Below are positions 6,283 through 9,049 of a stretch of DNA of 9,049 nucleotides, piece after piece (the stretch's first letter is position 1; every line of letters starts with the position of its first letter). This DNA comes from Candidatus Krumholzibacteriia bacterium. GTDB lineage: Bacteria > Krumholzibacteriota > Krumholzibacteriia > LZORAL124-64-63. The stretch covers positions 1-9,049 of the forward strand of contig JAQULN010000091.1 of NCBI GenBank assembly GCA_028718575.1, read 5' to 3'. The notes beneath the pieces are model-generated. The model did not search any database and was not told the DNA's origin. It saw only the letters and a list, made by a program, of their open reading frames with translations. The translations under genes and the position numbers were made by a program.

Positions 6283-8402
6283 TGCCGTTGACCTTCCTGA
6301 ATCCCGCGTTGCTGTTCGGGCTGCTGGGTGCGGCGGTGCCGGTGATCATCCATTTCCTGAGCCGCCGGCGCGCGCGGCGGGTGGCGTTCAGCGACCTGCG
6401 TTTCCTGCGCGCGGCCGAGGCGCAGCAGGCGCGGCGGCGCGGAATCCAGCGCTGGCTGCTGCTTTGCCTGCGGGTGCTGATCATCGGCTGCCTGGCCCTG
6501 GCCGCCGCGCGGCCGCACTGGGGCGGTCTGCCCGGCAGCGGCGGCCGCGCGGTGTTGTTCCTGCTCGATGCGAGCGCCAGCATGCAGGCCCAACAACCGG
6601 ACGGCCAGACCCGGTTCGCCTCAGCGGTGGCGTTGGCTGGAGAAATGATCCAGAGCCTGCCGGGCGACGCGACCGTCCACACGGTGCTGACCGGTGCGAC
6701 GGTCGGTCCGTTGTTCGCGACCTGGCTACCGGCCGGTCCCGGCGCGCGCGACGCCCTGCACGCGGCCGCGGTCACCGACGGCCCCGGCGATCTCGGCCTG
6801 GCTCTGCGCGCCGCGGCGCGCCTGGTGCGCGAGGCACCGGTGCGTCCGGTCGAGGTCGTCATCTTGTCCGACCTGCAGGCCGCGCCGCATCCGGAATTGG
6901 CCGACGCCGCCGCGGAACTGGCGGCCGCCGGTGCCCGCGTGCTCATTCGACGCCTGGGCGACGGGATACCCGGCGGGGCGGTGGTGGACGTCGCACTGCC
7001 CGGCCGCGCGCTGCGTGCCGGGGAAATGACCGAAATCAGGGCGGTCGTGAGGCCGGAGCGCGCCGACCAACCGTTCTGGCTCGAACTGGATGGCCGCCGA
7101 GTCGCCGAAGCGGCCGCGCCGGCGCCGGCCGAGCCGGGCGGGCTGGTCACGATCAGCTTCCCGTTGACCGTGCCTGGTCCGGGCGTCTGGACCGGTTGGG
7201 TGGGCAAGGAACCCGATCGCCTGCCGATCGACGATGCGCGCCCGTTCGTGCTCGACGTGCCGGCGCGGTTGCACGCGCTGCTCGTGCACGGGAGCGACCG
7301 CGACGACCTGGGGCGCGGCGGCTGGCGATATCTCTCGCGCGCGCTGGATCCCGCCGGCGACGGCCGTGGCCTCTGGCGCGTGCGGTCGCTGGCCGCCGAC
7401 AGCGTAAGCCTGGACGACCTGCGCGGCGCCGATCTGGTAGCGCTGGTCGACGCGGGCCGCCTCGGCCGCCAACTCGGCGGCGATCTGCGCGATTGGGTGA
7501 TCGGCGGCGGCGGCCTGCTGGTGGTCTACGGCGATCCCACTCAGGCCGACGACCTGCGCGAGAGCGTCCTGCCCCTGCTGGATCTGCCGCGCCAGGCGGA
7601 GTGGCAGGCGCGGCCCGCCGAACAGGCCGAAGGAGTCCGGCTGGTCGATGCCGGGCACCCGCTGCTGGCGGATCTGGGCGAGTCGGCGTTGGCCGCTTTG
7701 AGGAACGCGCGCTGGCGGCGTTTCTTCGTCGTCGCCGAAGGGCCCGCCCGCGTGTTGTTGGCCGGCGAGACGGGTGCGCCGCTTCTATTGGAGGGCGAAT
7801 TGGCCGCCGGACGCTGGACGCTCCTGCCGTTTCACTTACGGCGCGATGCGACCGACGTGATGCTCAACCCGCTGTTTCTGCCGTTGGTCCAGCGTCTGGC
7901 AGCCCGTCTGGCAGCCGGTCGCGAGCTGCAGACACTCCTGGAGGTAGGGGCGGCGCCGCTGCTGCGCTTGCCGCCGGATCGCTTGCGCCTGCGCCCGGGC
8001 GAGACGGCGGCCCGCCTTGAGGTGCTCACGCCCCCGGACGGGCGCGCGCAACCGGTCGAGTTGACCTGGCAGCAGGCGACGCCAGTACTTGCGGCGCCGC
8101 CGGCCGAGCGAGCAGGCCTGTACGTGTTCCGGGCGGCCGCCGATACGCTCGGCGTGGTGGCCGTCGGCGTGCCGGCGGCGGAATCTGAGCCCACCGTGCT
8201 GGCGCCGGAGGAGCTATCCGCGCGCCTGCGCCAGTATGGCCTGCCGCGCGTGCTCGACCTCGGCGAGACCGGCGCCGCGGGGTTGGCGCGCGTCCTGAGC
8301 GGGCGCGACCTCGCCCGCTGGTTCCTGGCGCTCGCGCTCGCCCTGCTCGCTTGTGAGCTGTGGCTGGGACGCCGCGTCCGCGCCGCCGCAGCCCGCGCTT
8401 GA
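6282..8402 (+). CDS. BatA-like membrane-anchored vWA protein with long periplasmic region (706 aa)
   Basis: The N-terminus has the two-helix BatA/aerotolerance signature: helix 1 at about 4-26 (starting TFLNPALLFGLLG), a very basic loop (28-53), and helix 2 at about 58-77. A vWA domain follows with DASAS at 96-100 and SDLQ at 196-199. Residues 330-545 resemble the class I glutamine-amidotransferase-like fold seen in long BatA-type proteins (LVHGSD at 334-339, DWVIGGGGLLVVYGD at 404-418, NPLFLPLVQRLA at 529-540). I see no catalytic Cys/His/Glu triad, so it is probably structural. Residues 560-640 look beta-rich. A last helix (about 679-697) precedes a basic tail. The positive-inside rule puts the vWA domain and the middle of the protein in the periplasm. 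The start ATG overlaps the DUF58 stop by one base, so the weak ribosome site fits re-initiation. It is probably the membrane partner of MoxR. Typical BatA is about 330 residues, so this one is twice as long. Confidence 0.85.
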   Translation: MPLTFLNPALLFGLLGAAVPVIIHFLSRRRARRVAFSDLRFLRAAEAQQARRRGIQRWLLLCLRVLIIGCLALAAARPHWGGLPGSGGRAVLFLLDASASMQAQQPDGQTRFASAVALAGEMIQSLPGDATVHTVLTGATVGPLFATWLPAGPGARDALHAAAVTDGPGDLGLALRAAARLVREAPVRPVEVVILSDLQAAPHPELADAAAELAAAGARVLIRRLGDGIPGGAVVDVALPGRALRAGEMTEIRAVVRPERADQPFWLELDGRRVAEAAAPAPAEPGGLVTISFPLTVPGPGVWTGWVGKEPDRLPIDDARPFVLDVPARLHALLVHGSDRDDLGRGGWRYLSRALDPAGDGRGLWRVRSLAADSVSLDDLRGADLVALVDAGRLGRQLGGDLRDWVIGGGGLLVVYGDPTQADDLRESVLPLLDLPRQAEWQARPAEQAEGVRLVDAGHPLLADLGESALAALRNARWRRFFVVAEGPARVLLAGETGAPLLLEGELAAGRWTLLPFHLRRDATDVMLNPLFLPLVQRLAARLAAGRELQTLLEVGAAPLLRLPPDRLRLRPGETAARLEVLTPPDGRAQPVELTWQQATPVLAAPPAERAGLYVFRAAADTLGVVAVGVPAAESEPTVLAPEELSARLRQYGLPRVLDLGETGAAGLARVLSGRDLARWFLALALALLACELWLGRRVRAAAARA
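7893..7916 (+). repeat. Perfect 12-base tandem duplication inside the BatA-like gene
   Basis: CGTCTGGCAGCC occurs twice in direct succession (7893-7904 and 7905-7916), in frame, and encodes RLAA twice. The codons are identical in both copies, which suggests a recent slippage duplication rather than selection for the peptide alone. It adds about one helical turn after the conserved LVQ segment and keeps the frame. Confidence 0.75.
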
Positions 8403-8426
8403 TCAAACCGGATTCCGGCTTAGATT
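8399..8426 (+). promoter_or_regulatory. Weak candidate promoter for nifU
   Basis: TTGATC at 8399-8404 and TAGATT at 8421-8426 are separated by 16 bases, and each matches four of six sigma-70 consensus bases. The region between them contains the first copy of the direct repeat, so a protein bound there would block the promoter. The match is weak, and read-through from the upstream operon remains possible because no terminator is visible in the spacer. Confidence 0.22.
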
Positions 8427-8443
8427 GGACTTAAAACCGGATT
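8405..8443. repeat. Pair of 10-base direct repeats upstream of nifU
   Basis: AAACCGGATT occurs at 8405-8414 and again at 8434-8443, 29 bases apart from start to start, in the 72-base spacer between the BatA-like gene and nifU. The first copy also forms a small perfect palindrome, CCGGA-T-TCCGG (8408-8418). The spacer is richer in A/T than its surroundings. The pair could be binding sites for a regulator of nifU. The second copy lies about 30 bases before the nifU start. No known Fe-S regulator site (such as IscR) is recognisable. Confidence 0.45.
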
Positions 8444-8474
8444 ATTCCTGCAGGATCGGCGGAAAGCGGCAGCC

Positions 8475-9049
8475 ATGTGGAACTACTCGGACAAGGTCAT
8501 GGATCACTTCATGAACCCCCGCAATGTCGGCATGGTCGAACATCCCGACGGGATCGGCGAGGTGGGATCGATGGCCTGCGGCGACGCCCTGCGGCTGAGT
8601 TTCCGGCTGGACGCCGATGGCCGCATCGCCGAGGCGAAGTTCCAGACGTTCGGCTGCGGCAGCGCGATCGCCTCGAGTTCGATCCTGACCGAGATGATCA
8701 AGGGCAAGACGCTCGAAGAGGCGGCGGCGATCACCAACGAAGACATCGCGCGCGAACTGGAGGGTCTGCCGCGGGAGAAGATGCATTGCTCGGTCATGGG
8801 CCGCGAGGCGCTCGAGGCCGCGATGATCGACCACTACAAGCGCCTCGGCCGCGGCGTGCCGTGCCACCTGCTGAGCCAGGGTGTGTTGATCTGCAACTGC
8901 TACTCCGTGACCAAGGACACCATCCGCGACGCCGTGCTGCGCCACGGGCTGACCACGGTCGAAGAAGTGACCGATCACACTAAAGCCGGCGGCGGCTGCG
9001 GCGACTGTCATCACGACATCGAGCATATCATCGAGGAGTGCCGGCAGGA
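8475..9049 (+). CDS. nifU: NifU-type Fe-S cluster scaffold protein (partial, runs off window)
   Basis: NifU builds [2Fe-2S] and [4Fe-4S] clusters in the cytosol, using sulfur from a cysteine desulfurase such as NifS, and passes them to target proteins. The first 125 residues are the IscU-like scaffold: MWNYSDKVMDHFMNPRN (1-17), CGD (35-37), FGCGSAIASSS (59-69) and EKMHCSVMGREAL (101-113). The cluster ligands are C35, C61 and C105, with the conserved D37. A bacterioferritin-associated-ferredoxin-like domain follows, with CNC (C140 and C142) and the second pair C175 and C178 in KAGGGCGDC (170-178), the layout of a permanent [2Fe-2S] site as in Azotobacter vinelandii NifU. 191 residues are visible; the C-terminal Nfu domain, if present, lies beyond the window. 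GGAAAG at 8461-8466 precedes the ATG by eight bases. No nif structural genes or nifS are visible, so a general Fe-S role, as in Helicobacter-type bacteria, is as likely as nitrogen fixation. Confidence 0.95.
   Translation, partial: MWNYSDKVMDHFMNPRNVGMVEHPDGIGEVGSMACGDALRLSFRLDADGRIAEAKFQTFGCGSAIASSSILTEMIKGKTLEEAAAITNEDIARELEGLPREKMHCSVMGREALEAAMIDHYKRLGRGVPCHLLSQGVLICNCYSVTKDTIRDAVLRHGLTTVEEVTDHTKAGGGCGDCHHDIEHIIEECRQ

Noticed and set aside
6464..8020. Open frame of 518 codons inside the BatA-like gene (+1 frame)
   Set aside because: Its product is dominated by Arg, Gly, Ala and Pro with no domain, while the overlapping frame encodes the membrane helices and the vWA motif. Long shadow frames are expected at this base composition.
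8408..8418. CCGGA-T-TCCGG as a terminator for the MoxR operon
   Set aside because: A one-base centre cannot form a stable hairpin loop with all five pairs, and no T run follows. It is noted only as part of the direct-repeat region.
8447..8454. Palindrome CCTGCAGG before nifU
   Set aside because: An 8-base restriction-type palindrome is expected by chance in GC-rich DNA and aligns with no other signal in the spacer.

Overview
The window is a high-GC bacterial chromosomal segment with tightly packed genes. It holds seven supported genes: six complete ones and a nifU that runs off the right edge. A short piece at the left edge may be the end of an eighth gene. I see no rRNA, tRNA, CRISPR array, insertion sequence or phage gene. 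Codon use strongly favours G or C in the third position throughout, and no gene looks foreign to its neighbours. Three features suggest a Gram-negative, partly anaerobic lineage with an envelope: a pyrophosphate-type phosphofructokinase, a NifU-type Fe-S scaffold, and a MoxR/DUF58/long BatA-like cluster. The FCB, Planctomycetes or deltaproteobacteria-like phyla are plausible, but the sequence alone does not settle the phylum.

Layout, left to right. Bases 1-88 hold a possible C-terminal end of an upstream gene and the leader of the phosphofructokinase gene (89-1255, +). A polytopic GT-C/family 39-like glycosyltransferase follows (1269-2939, +). It starts 13 bases after the previous stop and has the same GAAAGGA ribosome binding site, so the two probably form one transcript. 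A 29-base convergent gap leads to a GAF plus SpoIIE/RsbU-type PP2C phosphatase on the minus strand (2969-4282). A 114-base divergent region (4283-4396) separates it from a plus-strand operon: MoxR AAA+ ATPase (4397-5380), DUF58/vWA-like protein (5377-6282) and a long membrane-anchored BatA-like vWA protein (6282-8402). The operon genes overlap by 4 bases and by 1 base. After a 72-base spacer with a 10-base direct repeat comes nifU (8475 to the window end).

How the parts work together. MoxR, DUF58 and BatA-like proteins form a known ATPase-plus-vWA partnership, thought to act as a chaperone-like or envelope-stress machine: a cytosolic AAA+ ring, a soluble MIDAS adaptor and a membrane/periplasmic vWA protein. 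Here it is divergent from a stress-type PP2C phosphatase. The shared intergenic region has a good sigma-70-like promoter toward moxR (TTGAAC, 17 bases, GATAAT), a weaker opposite promoter that would share the same -10 bases, and a perfect 8+8 inverted repeat with a 4-base centre. Joint control of the phosphatase and the MoxR/vWA operon is therefore the most interesting idea in this window. It is inferred from layout and motifs, not shown. No clearly new gene family or defence system was found.
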